Assembly (NCBI RefSeq): GCF_001708965.1
Contig: NZ_LVJW01000003.1
Coordinates: 806,001-870,000 of the forward strand
From: Candidatus Thiodiazotropha endoloripes
GTDB lineage: Bacteria; Pseudomonadota; Gammaproteobacteria; Chromatiales; Chromatiaceae
Length of the DNA stretch: 64,000 nucleotides
Direction: 5' to 3'
The notes under the pieces are model-generated. The model saw nothing but the letters and a program-made list of their open reading frames with translations, was not told where the DNA came from and searched no databases. The translations under genes were made by a program, and so were the position numbers. Of the stretch, positions 8,759 to 17,696 are shown piece by piece (position 1 is the stretch's first letter; each line of letters begins with the position of its first letter).

Positions 8759-10516
8759 TTACGATTTGTTTTCATCCTGTTGTATCTTTCCCGGGTAACG
8801 CTGTTTTATCTCTTCAAGCTGCTGTTCAGACAATTCACTTGGGGGAATATTCCCCAATTGAGGGCGTTTCTGTTTATGAAACTGCTCATTCAATCTGTGA
8901 AGTGCATCACGAAACTCTGTGGCCTGATCCATCCCAGGCAGGTCAAATTGGTAGTTCGCCTGAGCCAGTTTGTTGAGATGGGCAAAGTAGTCTGTGTCCC
9001 GCCAGCGCTCGATCAGAGCTGCTTTACTAAGCGTAGGTTGAGTTCTAATAATTTCAAGTAGTTGCTTGAGAATTGTGATGCCCGGATTATCCCATTCCTG
9101 CCAGTCTGCGGAGACCTCATCGGCCACTTCATAGAGATGGGGGTGGTCGAGTAAAAGTGCAATAGCGGTGCGGATCGGAGTGGGTGCCTGAGGCTTATTT
9201 GGTGTCGGTTTGACCGCTTTCCGCTGGGGTGTGGTTGGGCTGTTGTCCAGATGCCCCGCTTTCAGGCCGACCAGCTCTTCAAGTCGCTCAAACATCATCT
9301 GCCGGAATACCCCTTTGGGCAGCTTCTCCAGGTGGGGTTTGGCCAGTTGGGCCAGTTTGGCGCGGCCGTCGATGCTCTCCATGTGTACCTGAGATGAAAG
9401 GTGTTGCAGGAGGAATTCGGAGAGAGGTGTGGATGCTTCGATACGCCGTAGGAAGGCCTCGCTGCCCTCTTTGCGTACCTGGGTATCCGGATCTTCGCCC
9501 TGGGGCAGAAACAGAAACCTGACTTCCCGGCCATCCCGCATCAGCGGCAGGCTGGTGTTGAGCGCCTTCCAGGCCGCATCACGGCCGGCCCGATCCCCAT
9601 CGAAGCAGAAGATGACTTCCGGGCAGTTGCGGAAGATCAGCTCCAGGTGTTCGTGGGTGGTGGCGGTTCCCAGGGTTGCCACGGCATTGTGGATGTTGTG
9701 TTGCGCCAACGCCACCACATCCATATAGCCCTCGACCACCAGCAGGTTGCTGATCTCCCGGTTGGCCTGTCGGGCTTCGTATAGGCCGTAGAGTTCCCGG
9801 CCTTTATGAAACAGGGGGGTTTCCGGAGAGTTCAGGTATTTGGGCTTGTCGTCGCCCAGCACCCGGCCGCCAAAGCCGATGGTTCTGCCGCGTGGATCCC
9901 GGATCGGAAATATGATGCGGTTTCTGAAACGGTCGTACTGTTTTCCGTTGCTTTCACTCAGCAGGCCGCACTTGTTGAGCCTCTCCAGACTCGTTTTTTT
10001 ATCGCTGCCCAATGTACTGGTCAGGTTGTCCCAGCCGGGTGGGGCGAAGCCGATCCCGTAGCTGGCGGCGATCTGGCCGCTCATGCCTCTCGATTTCAAA
10101 TAGTCCACCGCAGCGGGGCTCTCCGCATGGTGTTTGAGCTGGTGCTGGTAGAAGCGAGCGGCATTTTCCATCAGCTCATAGAGTGGCCTTAAGTCGGGGC
10201 CCTGCTCATGTCCTCCCTCTCTGGGGACCTCCAGTCCGGCGGACTGGGCCAGCTCTTCAACCGCTTCGACAAATCCCAGGTTGTCATACTCCATGAGAAA
10301 GCCGATCGCCGAACCGTGGGCGCCACAACCGAAGCAGTGGTAGAACTGTTTACTGGGGCTGACGGTGAAGGAGGGGGTTTTTTCGTCGTGAAAAGGGCAG
10401 CAGGCCTGGAACTCCTTGCCGGCCTTCTTAAGTGGCACACGTCGGTTGATGACATCGACGATGTCAACCCGATTGAGCAACTGATCGATAAAGTGTGTGG
10501 GGATCTTGCCTGCCAT
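8759..10516 (-). CDS. dnaG: DNA primase
   Basis: 585 residues. An N-terminal CHC2-type zinc-binding domain is visible (CCPFHDEKTPSF ... YHCFGCGAHG, about residues 38-66), then the DNA-binding core with FGGRVLGDDKPKYLNS, and a Toprim domain (LLVVEGYMDVVAL; FCFDGDRAGRDAA) that binds the catalytic metals. The C-terminal part, which binds DnaB helicase, is weaker in sequence, as is normal for the family. It synthesises RNA primers for lagging-strand replication. It follows yqeY by about 80 bases and precedes rpoD. Confidence 0.97.
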   Translation of the reverse strand: MAGKIPTHFIDQLLNRVDIVDVINRRVPLKKAGKEFQACCPFHDEKTPSFTVSPSKQFYHCFGCGAHGSAIGFLMEYDNLGFVEAVEELAQSAGLEVPREGGHEQGPDLRPLYELMENAARFYQHQLKHHAESPAAVDYLKSRGMSGQIAASYGIGFAPPGWDNLTSTLGSDKKTSLERLNKCGLLSESNGKQYDRFRNRIIFPIRDPRGRTIGFGGRVLGDDKPKYLNSPETPLFHKGRELYGLYEARQANREISNLLVVEGYMDVVALAQHNIHNAVATLGTATTHEHLELIFRNCPEVIFCFDGDRAGRDAAWKALNTSLPLMRDGREVRFLFLPQGEDPDTQVRKEGSEAFLRRIEASTPLSEFLLQHLSSQVHMESIDGRAKLAQLAKPHLEKLPKGVFRQMMFERLEELVGLKAGHLDNSPTTPQRKAVKPTPNKPQAPTPIRTAIALLLDHPHLYEVADEVSADWQEWDNPGITILKQLLEIIRTQPTLSKAALIERWRDTDYFAHLNKLAQANYQFDLPGMDQATEFRDALHRLNEQFHKQKRPQLGNIPPSELSEQQLEEIKQRYPGKIQQDENKS

Positions 10517-10594
10517 AGTAGTCAGTCGGCCATTCCAGTGGAGGCCCTGACAGCAAGGATAACCGAATCTTGAGAGAACTGCCTCAGAGGGGTG

Positions 10595-11038
10595 TTATCC
10601 GGCCAGCTTTTGTTTGACCAGGCCGCTGACCTTGCCCATGTCAGCCCGCCCCTGCATCTCTGGCTTGAGCTTGCCCATCACCTTGCCCATATCCTGCATA
10701 CCGGCCGCACCGACTTCCTGAATGGCGCTTTCGATCATGCTGGCGACCTCCTCGTCACTCAGACCGGCAGGGAGATAGTCTTCGATGATGGCGATTTCGC
10801 TTTTTTCCTGGTCTGCCAGCTCCTGACGACCGGCGGATTCGTACTGTTCCACCGAATCCCGGCGCTGTTTGATCATCTTGTCCAGGATGGCCAGAACCTG
10901 ACTGTCGTCAAGTTCTGTCCGTTCGTCGACCTCACGTTGTTTGATTGCCGCAGTGATCAGCCTCAAGGTGCCTAAACGCTCCTTGTCCTTGGCTTTCATG
11001 GCCGCCTTGACATCATCTTGGATGCGCTGTTTCAACAT
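10595..11038 (-). CDS. yqeY: GatB/YqeY domain protein
   Basis: 147 residues, the full YqeY length. Typical features are the N-terminal LKQRIQDDVKAAMKAKDKERLGTLR block, and the C-terminal AAGMQDMGKVMGKLKPEMQGRAD...VSGLVKQKL helical tail shared with GatB and GatE. The family is thought to bind tRNA or act with amidotransferases, but its biochemical role is not established. Placement between rpsU and dnaG is common in gammaproteobacteria and supports the call. Confidence 0.93.
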   Translation of the reverse strand: MLKQRIQDDVKAAMKAKDKERLGTLRLITAAIKQREVDERTELDDSQVLAILDKMIKQRRDSVEQYESAGRQELADQEKSEIAIIEDYLPAGLSDEEVASMIESAIQEVGAAGMQDMGKVMGKLKPEMQGRADMGKVSGLVKQKLAG

Positions 11039-11072
11039 GGAGGAGTCCGTGAGGGTCTGACTGGATCAGCGA

Positions 11073-11288
11073 TCAGTACTGACGTTCGAACCGACGGCTC
11101 TCGCGAGAGACCTTTTTCAGGTTGCGCTTTACGGCAGCAGCAGCTTTGCGCTTACGTTCCCAGGTGGGCTTTTCATAGAACTCACGGCGACGGACTTCGG
11201 CAAGGATACCGGCCTTTTCGCAGGAGCGCTTGAAACGGCGCATGGCAACTTCAAATGGTTCGTTCTCTTTAACGTGTACGTTTGGCAT
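11073..11288 (-). CDS. rpsU: 30S ribosomal protein S21
   Basis: 71 residues, highly conserved: the [30 protein letters not shown] core and basic tail match bacterial S21 throughout. S21 helps the small subunit engage mRNA at initiation. It is the first gene of the rpsU-yqeY-dnaG-rpoD operon; the operon promoter should lie in the 119-base space shared with divergent tsaD. Confidence 0.98.
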   Translation of the reverse strand: MPNVHVKENEPFEVAMRRFKRSCEKAGILAEVRRREFYEKPTWERKRKAAAAVKRNLKKVSRESRRFERQY

Positions 11289-11407
11289 CTATGCTGTATC
11301 CTCGCTACTTTTAGCTTCGCCGACAATCGAAAGGCGGGAATTCTACTCATTGCCACCCCAGTTTGCAAAGGTGTGGCGTAAAAAAATCGGTTTAAATCCA
11401 CATCACT

Positions 11408-12451
11408 ATGCGAATTCTAGGTATTGAGACCTCCTGTGACGAGACCGGGGTTGCTATATATGACCATGATCAGGGGTTGCTGGCGGAAGCCCTGCACAGT
11501 CAGATTGCGATTCATCAGGAGTATGGTGGGGTGGTTCCGGAACTGGCTTCCCGGGACCATGTGCGGAAGCTGCTGCCGTTGATCCGGCAGCTGTTCGCGG
11601 ATGCGGATATCGGCCCGGAGAGCCTCGACGGAGTAGCATTTACCACAGGACCCGGCTTGGTCGGGGCGCTGATGGTCGGTGCTTCGGTGGGGCGCAGTCT
11701 GGCCTGGGCCTGGGGTGTTCCTGCCATCGGTGTACACCATATGGAGGGGCATCTGCTGGCGCCGATGCTGGAGGCAGAGCCTCCGGAGTTTCCCTTCATC
11801 GCCATGCTGGTCTCCGGGGGGCACACCCAGCTGGTGGAGGTGCAGGGTGTCGGCCACTACCATTTGATGGGGGATTCCCTGGACGATGCGGCCGGCGAGG
11901 CCTTCGATAAGACCGCTAAACTGCTGGATCTGCCCTATCCGGGTGGGCCGGAGCTCTCCAGACTGGCGACCCAGGGGAATCCTGAGCGTTATCGGTTTCC
12001 CCGCCCGATGACCGATCGTCCCGGTCTCGATTTCAGTTTCAGTGGTTTGAAGACCTTTGCCCTGAACACCTTACAGGATGCTGCCAAAACGGAGGGGGAG
12101 CCGGTACCAGAGCAGACCCGGGCCGATATCGCCCGTGCCTTCGAGGAGGCGGTGGTGGACACCTTGATGATCAAGTGCCGGCGTGCGGTACGCGAGACCG
12201 GCATCAAGCGCCTGATCATGGCGGGGGGGGTCAGTGCCAATCAACGTTTACGTGAACGGATTGGCGAGATGATGGCCAAGGAGGGTGGGGCAGCCTACTA
12301 CCCCAGACTGAAGTTCTGCACCGACAATGGGGCGATGATCGCCTATGCGGGGTGCCAGCGGCTGATGGCCGGTGAGAATGACGGATTGAGCTTCTCGGTT
12401 ACTCCGAGGTGGCCGATGGAGGAGCTTAACGGGTTGTCGCAGGCCGGATAG
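11408..12451 (+). CDS. tsaD: tRNA N6-threonylcarbamoyladenosine transferase TsaD
   Basis: 347 residues, the normal length. It shows the ASKHA nucleotide-binding fold start ([19 protein letters not shown]), the metal-binding histidines in [28 protein letters not shown] and the late [11 protein letters not shown] motif. With TsaB and TsaE it transfers the threonylcarbamoyl group to A37 of tRNAs that read ANN codons. It is divergent from rpsU, an arrangement conserved in many gammaproteobacteria. Confidence 0.98.
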   Translation: MRILGIETSCDETGVAIYDHDQGLLAEALHSQIAIHQEYGGVVPELASRDHVRKLLPLIRQLFADADIGPESLDGVAFTTGPGLVGALMVGASVGRSLAWAWGVPAIGVHHMEGHLLAPMLEAEPPEFPFIAMLVSGGHTQLVEVQGVGHYHLMGDSLDDAAGEAFDKTAKLLDLPYPGGPELSRLATQGNPERYRFPRPMTDRPGLDFSFSGLKTFALNTLQDAAKTEGEPVPEQTRADIARAFEEAVVDTLMIKCRRAVRETGIKRLIMAGGVSANQRLRERIGEMMAKEGGAAYYPRLKFCTDNGAMIAYAGCQRLMAGENDGLSFSVTPRWPMEELNGLSQAG

Positions 12452-12527
12452 CTGCAAGGTTGAACTAGGTGATTGGAGTCACGGTTATCCTGTTATTTCT
12501 CAATTGATTCAGAAGTGACCTTAAAAG

Positions 12528-12636
12528 CCCCTCTCCCTTGATGGGAGAGGGGTTGGGGAGAGGGTGAAGCTCAGGTGATTGATGGAGCTGTCGGGTACTC
12601 CCCCTCTCCCCCGGCCCCTCTCCCGCGAGGGGAGCT
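12528..12636. repeat. Intergenic C/T-G/A-rich inverted repeat (dispersed-repeat type)
   Basis: A perfect 10-bp stem CCCCTCTCCC (12528-12537) / GGGAGAGGGG (12543-12552) is followed by TTGGGGAGAGGG. After about 35 bases comes the roughly complementary CCCCCTCTCCCCCGGCCCCT and a second small hairpin near 12616-12632. This is the familiar composition of dispersed intergenic repeats seen in many proteobacteria. It lies between convergent tsaD and epmB and could fold as one long hairpin that ends both transcripts. Confidence 0.6.
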
Positions 12637-12719
12637 ACACTCTCTCCTGATTGGTAGTCTGATTATTCTTTCGTTCTTTTCTCAAATCTTTATCAGAATA
12701 AGTCAGCAGTGAATTGGGA

Positions 12720-13760
12720 TTAAACCGGGGTTTTTGAAGCCTCCCCGGCAATCTCCCTGACCATCCTCGGTACCAGGTAGCCCGGCAGTTGTTGCAGCAA
12801 CTGCCGTTTAAGTAGCTCGATCCGATCGGGCTCAACTTCGAAGTGGCCCGCTCCGGAGACCCGGTCGAGCAGATGCAGGTAGTAGGGCATGACACCGATC
12901 TCAAACAGTCTTTCACTCAGCCTGACCAGGGTCTCTGCATCGTCATTCACCCCCTTCAGCAGCACGGACTGGTTGAGCAGGGTGATTCCGGCGGCACGCA
13001 TTTTCTCACACGCCTCTGCAAGTTCCGGTGAAATCTCATTGGGGTGGTTGGCATGCAGCACCATGACGCCCTGCAGTCGGTTGCTGCTCAGTAACTCAAG
13101 CAGCTCCGGGGTAATCCGCTGAGGCAGCACCACCGGCAGGCGGCTGTGCAGGCGCAGGCGCTTGAGTTGCGGCAACGCTTGCAGTTCGGCCAACATCTTC
13201 TCCAACCGCTGGTCATTGATCATCAGTGGGTCTCCACCGCTGAGAATCACCTCCTGGATCGTGGCTTGACGTCGGATGGTGTCGAGGATGCTTTGCCACT
13301 GTCCTGGGGTTGCGGTGCCATTCTGATAGGGATAGTGGCGCCGGAAGCAGTAGCGACAGTGCACCCCACAGGCGCCGGTGGTCAGGATCAGTACCCGACC
13401 CTGGTATTTGTGTAGCAGCCCTGGCTGCTGCTTCGCCTGCAGGTCCCCCACCGGATCGTCGATGAATCCTGGTGTATCGACCATCTCTTCACGGCAGGGC
13501 AGTACCTGGCGCAGTAGCGGGTCGTGCGGATCCCCTTTGGTCATCAGATTGGCGTAGTGTCGTGGCACCTTGAGGCTGAATTGACGCTGTGCGAGCTGGC
13601 GGTCGGCCAGGTTCTCCGGCTTGAGCTGCAGATGGCTGAGCAGGCCCTGAGGGTCTTTGAATGCCTCCGCCAGGGCCGTTTGCCAGGCAGGCAACTGCAC
13701 ACCGGCCCTCGTCTCAGGTATGATGTGCGCCGCAATTAAAATGTTTCGTGAGGATGACAT
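12720..13760 (-). CDS. epmB: EF-P beta-lysine maturation enzyme EpmB (lysine 2,3-aminomutase family)
   Basis: 346 residues at the listed start. The radical-SAM iron-sulfur motif CxxxCxxC is seen as CGVHCRYC in [17 protein letters not shown], followed by the KamA-family [10 protein letters not shown] and [15 protein letters not shown] blocks. EpmB turns alpha-lysine into beta-lysine for attachment to EF-P. The listed ATG (13758-13760) overlaps the efp start codon on the opposite strand. Homology to other EpmB proteins begins only about 20 residues later, so a start at the GTG codon for Val21 is possible. It is divergent from efp-epmA, so the three genes form one functional cassette. Confidence 0.92.
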   Translation of the reverse strand: MSSSRNILIAAHIIPETRAGVQLPAWQTALAEAFKDPQGLLSHLQLKPENLADRQLAQRQFSLKVPRHYANLMTKGDPHDPLLRQVLPCREEMVDTPGFIDDPVGDLQAKQQPGLLHKYQGRVLILTTGACGVHCRYCFRRHYPYQNGTATPGQWQSILDTIRRQATIQEVILSGGDPLMINDQRLEKMLAELQALPQLKRLRLHSRLPVVLPQRITPELLELLSSNRLQGVMVLHANHPNEISPELAEACEKMRAAGITLLNQSVLLKGVNDDAETLVRLSERLFEIGVMPYYLHLLDRVSGAGHFEVEPDRIELLKRQLLQQLPGYLVPRMVREIAGEASKTPV

Positions 13761-14331
13761 GGCTAGCTATAGCACCAATGAGTTTAAGGGTGGTCTGAAA
13801 ATCATGCTGGATGGCGACCCCTGCTCTATTATTGAAAACGAATTCGTCAAGCCTGGCAAAGGGCAGGCTTTCAACCGGGTCAAGATTCGCAATCTGAAGA
13901 CCGGCCGGGTTCTGGAAAAGACCTTCAAATCGGGTGAATCCGTGGAAGGTGCCGATGTGCATGAGACCGACATGCAGTATCTCTATAACGATGGTGAGTT
14001 CTGGTACTTCATGGATCCGGAGAGCTTCGAGCAGGTGAGTGCAGACAGTGCTGCGGTGAGCGAAAGCGCCAAATGGCTCAAGGAGCAGGATCTCTGCATG
14101 GTGACCCTGTGGAATGGCACACCGCTCATCGTCGAGCCGCCGAAGTTCGTGGTGTTGAGTGTTTCAGACACCGACCCGGGTCTGAAAGGCGATACCTCAG
14201 GCAGTGGCGGCAAGCCGGCCACCCTGGAGACCGGTGCTGTGGTTCGGGTGCCGCTGTTCGTGCAGATTGGTGAGTCGATCAAGGTGGATACCCGCTCGGG
14301 TGAGTATGTCTCCCGAGCCAAGGATGATTAG
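13759..14331 (+). CDS. efp: Translation elongation factor P
   Basis: 190 residues from ATG 13759, chosen because the family begins at MASYSTNEF and a GAGGA ribosome site lies just upstream; an upstream in-frame extension to 13657 is antisense to epmB. The modification loop [11 protein letters not shown] places the target lysine at residue 34, and the C-terminal [16 protein letters not shown] is canonical. EF-P relieves ribosome stalling at polyproline. The Lys34 loop fits the lysylated type, in agreement with epmA and epmB next door. Confidence 0.98.
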   Translation: MASYSTNEFKGGLKIMLDGDPCSIIENEFVKPGKGQAFNRVKIRNLKTGRVLEKTFKSGESVEGADVHETDMQYLYNDGEFWYFMDPESFEQVSADSAAVSESAKWLKEQDLCMVTLWNGTPLIVEPPKFVVLSVSDTDPGLKGDTSGSGGKPATLETGAVVRVPLFVQIGESIKVDTRSGEYVSRAKDD

Positions 14332-14350
14332 GTCGATCTGATTTCCTGCC

Positions 14351-15331
14351 ATGAGCCAATTGGATCAATGGCGACCCTCTGCCTCCCTTGGCATGATGCG
14401 TCGCCGGGCAAAATTGCTGCGGGAGATCAGAGAATTTTTCTGGCAGGCCGGGGTGCTCGAGGTCGAGACCCCGGTCTGTTCCCGTTTCGCCACCACCGAT
14501 CCCGCCATCGACAGTTTCAAGACCCGATACACAGGTCCGCAAGCCGCGTACGGTCTTCCCCTCTACCTGCACACATCCCCTGAGTTTCCGATGAAACGTC
14601 TGCTGTGTGCCGACAGCGGGCCGATCTATCAGATCTGTAAGGTCTTTCGGGAAGGTGAACTGGGGGATCGACACAACCCGGAGTTCACGCTGCTGGAGTG
14701 GTATCGCCCCGGTTTTGACCATCATAAACTGATCGACGAGGTGGCTGAACTGGTCAACCTGCTCAGTGATGAAGTGCTTCCTGTTGAGAGGTTGAGCTAT
14801 GCAGAAGCCTTCCAGCGAAGTCTGAAGGTGGATCCTCACAATGCTACCATCGAGCAGTTGAGAGCAGCGGCCATCGATCATCGTCTGCCCGGCATTGAGA
14901 CGCTGGTATTGGACCGGGATGGTTGGCTCAATCTGTTGCTGAGTCATCTGATCGAACCTGGCCTGGGTCAGCAGAAGATGACTTTTCTCTATGACTATCC
15001 GGCCAGTCAGGCGGCGTTGGCAAAAGTCAGTGGCGATTCACCCGCAGTGGCCGAACGCTTTGAACTCTATATCTCGGGAATAGAGATTGCCAATGGCTTT
15101 CATGAGTTGGATGATTCTGCAGAGCAACAGCGTCGTTTTGAACAGGATAATAATCAGCGCATGGAGGAGGGACGGTCAAGCGTCCCCATGGATGAATGGT
15201 TGCTGCAGGCACTTGCACAAGGTCTGCCCCCCTGTGCCGGAGTGGCACTGGGTATCGATCGGTTGATGATGGTGCTGACAGAAAGTGACAACATCCGGGA
15301 TGTGATCAGTTTCGATCTTGATCGGTCCTGA
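14351..15331 (+). CDS. epmA: EF-P lysine-lysyltransferase EpmA (GenX/PoxA)
   Basis: 326 residues. It looks like the catalytic domain of class II lysyl-tRNA synthetase without the anticodon domain: motif 2 ICKVFREGELGDRHNPEFTLLEWY and motif 3 GVALGIDRLMMVL are clear. It attaches beta-lysine to Lys34 of EF-P. It starts 19 bases after efp, consistent with one transcript. Confidence 0.96.
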   Translation: MSQLDQWRPSASLGMMRRRAKLLREIREFFWQAGVLEVETPVCSRFATTDPAIDSFKTRYTGPQAAYGLPLYLHTSPEFPMKRLLCADSGPIYQICKVFREGELGDRHNPEFTLLEWYRPGFDHHKLIDEVAELVNLLSDEVLPVERLSYAEAFQRSLKVDPHNATIEQLRAAAIDHRLPGIETLVLDRDGWLNLLLSHLIEPGLGQQKMTFLYDYPASQAALAKVSGDSPAVAERFELYISGIEIANGFHELDDSAEQQRRFEQDNNQRMEEGRSSVPMDEWLLQALAQGLPPCAGVALGIDRLMMVLTESDNIRDVISFDLDRS

Positions 15332-15646
15332 GTGCAATCTGTCAGCCCATTGACCCGGTTACCGGATAGTTCGCTTTCAGCCGTCGGGTAAATAAAAGCC
15401 GTGTGGATTGCAACCTGGTGCGCCTGTTTTATCGATTGATTCATCAACTCTACTCAATGAAACGGATGGGCTGCCGTTTAATATCCTGGTCGATTTATCG
15501 CGGATTGCCTGCTTTGTTTGTGCGATCCATATTTACGGAACTCCTGACTTCATTCACTCTCCGCATCCCAGTGAATGCCGGATTGATTGATTCATCAGAG
15601 GCGCTCCGTTTCTCAATTCGTAACAGGCAAACTGCAAGGTAATGCA
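15332..15646. other. Intergenic stretch without a recognised feature
   Basis: No convincing gene, tRNA or strong terminator was seen. A short CCGGT/ACCGG palindrome at about 15355-15366 is the only symmetry. The region presumably ends the efp-epmA transcript and starts the lipase transcript. Confidence 0.35.
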
Positions 15647-16564
15647 ATGGCTTCTGAAAATGACATCCGCAAGTTGAATGCCGAACGTATTGAACTTCTG
15701 ATCGAATGCAGTATCCAGGCCTATAACGCTCTTTCAGAATCTCAGCGTGCCCAGTGTGCGGTGGACAAGGTAACTCCGCCAGGGGGCTTTGAGCTGATCG
15801 ATTCCTGGAGTGGTGTGGATTCCCTGTTCGGGCGGGATAAGAGCGTTGAAACCTACGGTGTGGTGTTTCGTACCACATCCGCCCCCTGGCGCTATGTGTT
15901 TGCCTTCCGTGGTACCGACAGTATACTCGACATGCTCGATGACTGCGGGGTGGAACCACAAGCTTTTGTCCCCTTTGAATCGAATACTCCAGTGCCGGAT
16001 CGGGTCCGGGTAGAGTCGGGTTTCAACGATATTTATAGAATCGGGAATGGATCTGACGCTTCAATGCAGACTCAGCTGTTTGCCTTGATTGATAAGTATC
16101 GGCACGCATCCAGGCCGCTCAGTAAGGTCTATATAACGGGGCATAGTCTGGGTGGTGCACTCTGTCAGCTGTTCACTCTGGACCTGGCCCTCTCCAGGCC
16201 TGACATCCGCACTGAGAATATCAACTTTGCATCGCCCCGGGTTGGCAACCAGGCGTTTGTCGACTTCTATGGTGCACAAACTCACCATCCAATCCTGCGC
16301 GTGGTGAATGTGCATGATGCTGTTCCCCATCTGCCGCCGACCGAGCTGGGTTTCAGACACCATCCTTCAGCCTATCTGGTCGCCTTTCACGCCACAGACA
16401 TCCTCGGCAAAATGGATCTCAAGGTGGCTCACTCAAGTGACAACTACCAGGCGGTGATCAGCTGTGCCAGCAGCAGCGGTGCCGGTACCTGCAGCAACAA
16501 GCAGTTACAGGTCGCTGAAGATCTGACGATCAGCTCTGAGATACCGGCACTGGATGATCGTTGA
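15647..16564 (+). CDS. Class 3 lipase-like alpha/beta hydrolase
   Basis: 305 residues from ATG 15647, preferred over an upstream start at 15587 because an AAGGT ribosome site lies 6-7 bases before it. The nucleophile elbow GHSLGGALCQLF is the hallmark of class 3 lipases. NFASPRVGNQAFVDFY, VVNVHDAVPHLPP (likely Asp) and a late His (AHSSDNYQ) complete the expected triad layout. VFAFRGTDSI gives the oxyanion region. There is no signal peptide, so it acts in the cytoplasm or leaves by a specialised route. The substrate is unknown. The next gene, 75 bases downstream, encodes another putative lipid- or peptide-acting hydrolase. Confidence 0.8.
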   Translation: MASENDIRKLNAERIELLIECSIQAYNALSESQRAQCAVDKVTPPGGFELIDSWSGVDSLFGRDKSVETYGVVFRTTSAPWRYVFAFRGTDSILDMLDDCGVEPQAFVPFESNTPVPDRVRVESGFNDIYRIGNGSDASMQTQLFALIDKYRHASRPLSKVYITGHSLGGALCQLFTLDLALSRPDIRTENINFASPRVGNQAFVDFYGAQTHHPILRVVNVHDAVPHLPPTELGFRHHPSAYLVAFHATDILGKMDLKVAHSSDNYQAVISCASSSGAGTCSNKQLQVAEDLTISSEIPALDDR

Positions 16565-16639
16565 GCGGAGCGGACTCCGGCTGAACCCGACATACTCAGT
16601 CGCCAAGATCATCAATCACGGCCCTGTATCAGGAATGTG

Positions 16640-17488
16640 ATGGCAATAATTAATCAAAACCTTCCTAAACTATCAGCGAGTATGGCCGCAAAGCTGACAT
16701 GGCTTGAGGCTCGGAGCGCCCGAATAAGGGAGTTTCACCACCGCCATTTTTGCAACCCAAAGGAGCTTGATATGGCGATAATGAAAGATGTGTTGGATGC
16801 AGCGGAAGAGGTTGCGGTTAAGTTGCATAAACAGCCGGAAAGTTACGATCCGGCAACACTCAAAACGTTGGATGAAGTGAGTCCGGCAATTACCTGCGGG
16901 TCTGTTCTGCTCTGCAGCGGAACGGCTGCTGAAAGCCGTTTGATTGAAGAGGTGGACCATACCGATTTCAGCCATTCGGCAATGATTGTCCGCTTTCATG
17001 ATGATCCCCGGCTCTATCTGTGGACTGCCGACACGGTGGATAAGATGGATGATCAGATCGACAAGGAGTCAAACCCGGACCATCCCGGAACCCATCTGCT
17101 GGTGCTCAGAGACTATCTGGCCAATCTGGATAAATACTATCCATCCCCTGACGGCTCCAAATACCGTTTTGCCTTTGCCGGGTTGCAGGATGTGGAGATT
17201 GATGAAAAACAGCTCTGGACGGTGATGTATGAGTATGACGGTACCCCGTTTCCGCCGACCAAGCAGGAGTTCCTCCACTGGATAGAGGGCCAGGCGGATA
17301 TCGACAGCGGCATGCTGAACTCATTCTGTGCCCAGATGGTCGCCAATACCTATCAGAAAATGGGCTGGCTCAAAACCGATCACCCACCCAATCACTATAA
17401 TCCCGGTTCTTTTGCCAAGACCGTTTCAATCAATCGGGAACTGACCGGGGGGATAAGCCTTGATAGACCGATCTATTTCAAACTTTGA
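16640..17488 (+). CDS. Permuted papain-fold (YiiX/YaeF-like) putative hydrolase
   Basis: 282 residues from ATG 16640; an AGGA ribosome site at 16631-16634 supports this over GTG 16637. Two blocks match a circularly permuted NlpC/P60-papain fold: an early catalytic-type His in DHTDFSHSAMIVRF and a late Cys in NSFCAQMVANTYQKMGW, with the His-before-Cys order of the YiiX/YaeF group. No signal peptide is seen. Members are proposed amidases or acyl hydrolases, but the substrate is unknown. It is probably co-transcribed with the lipase. Confidence 0.55.
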   Translation: MAIINQNLPKLSASMAAKLTWLEARSARIREFHHRHFCNPKELDMAIMKDVLDAAEEVAVKLHKQPESYDPATLKTLDEVSPAITCGSVLLCSGTAAESRLIEEVDHTDFSHSAMIVRFHDDPRLYLWTADTVDKMDDQIDKESNPDHPGTHLLVLRDYLANLDKYYPSPDGSKYRFAFAGLQDVEIDEKQLWTVMYEYDGTPFPPTKQEFLHWIEGQADIDSGMLNSFCAQMVANTYQKMGWLKTDHPPNHYNPGSFAKTVSINRELTGGISLDRPIYFKL

Positions 17489-17696
17489 TGGATGACAGGA
17501 GTGGATGGTTTGCGCTTGGATTAGAGAAATACCACCGGGACTGCACGCCTGGTGCTTCTGTTGGAGCCTGAAGGGTTCGTCTTAATTTCTGTTAATGTGG
17601 GTGCTTTTCAACTAAGATGCGATCAAGCGAGGGATGCGCTTTGTTGTTGAATTGCGTTTTATTTTTTAGTCGAGAGCAAACCTGATCTGACCTCGC

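Noticed and set aside
15403-15642. 79-residue rightward frame before the lipase
   Set aside because: No ribosome site or recognisable motif, and it overlaps the lipase upstream region.
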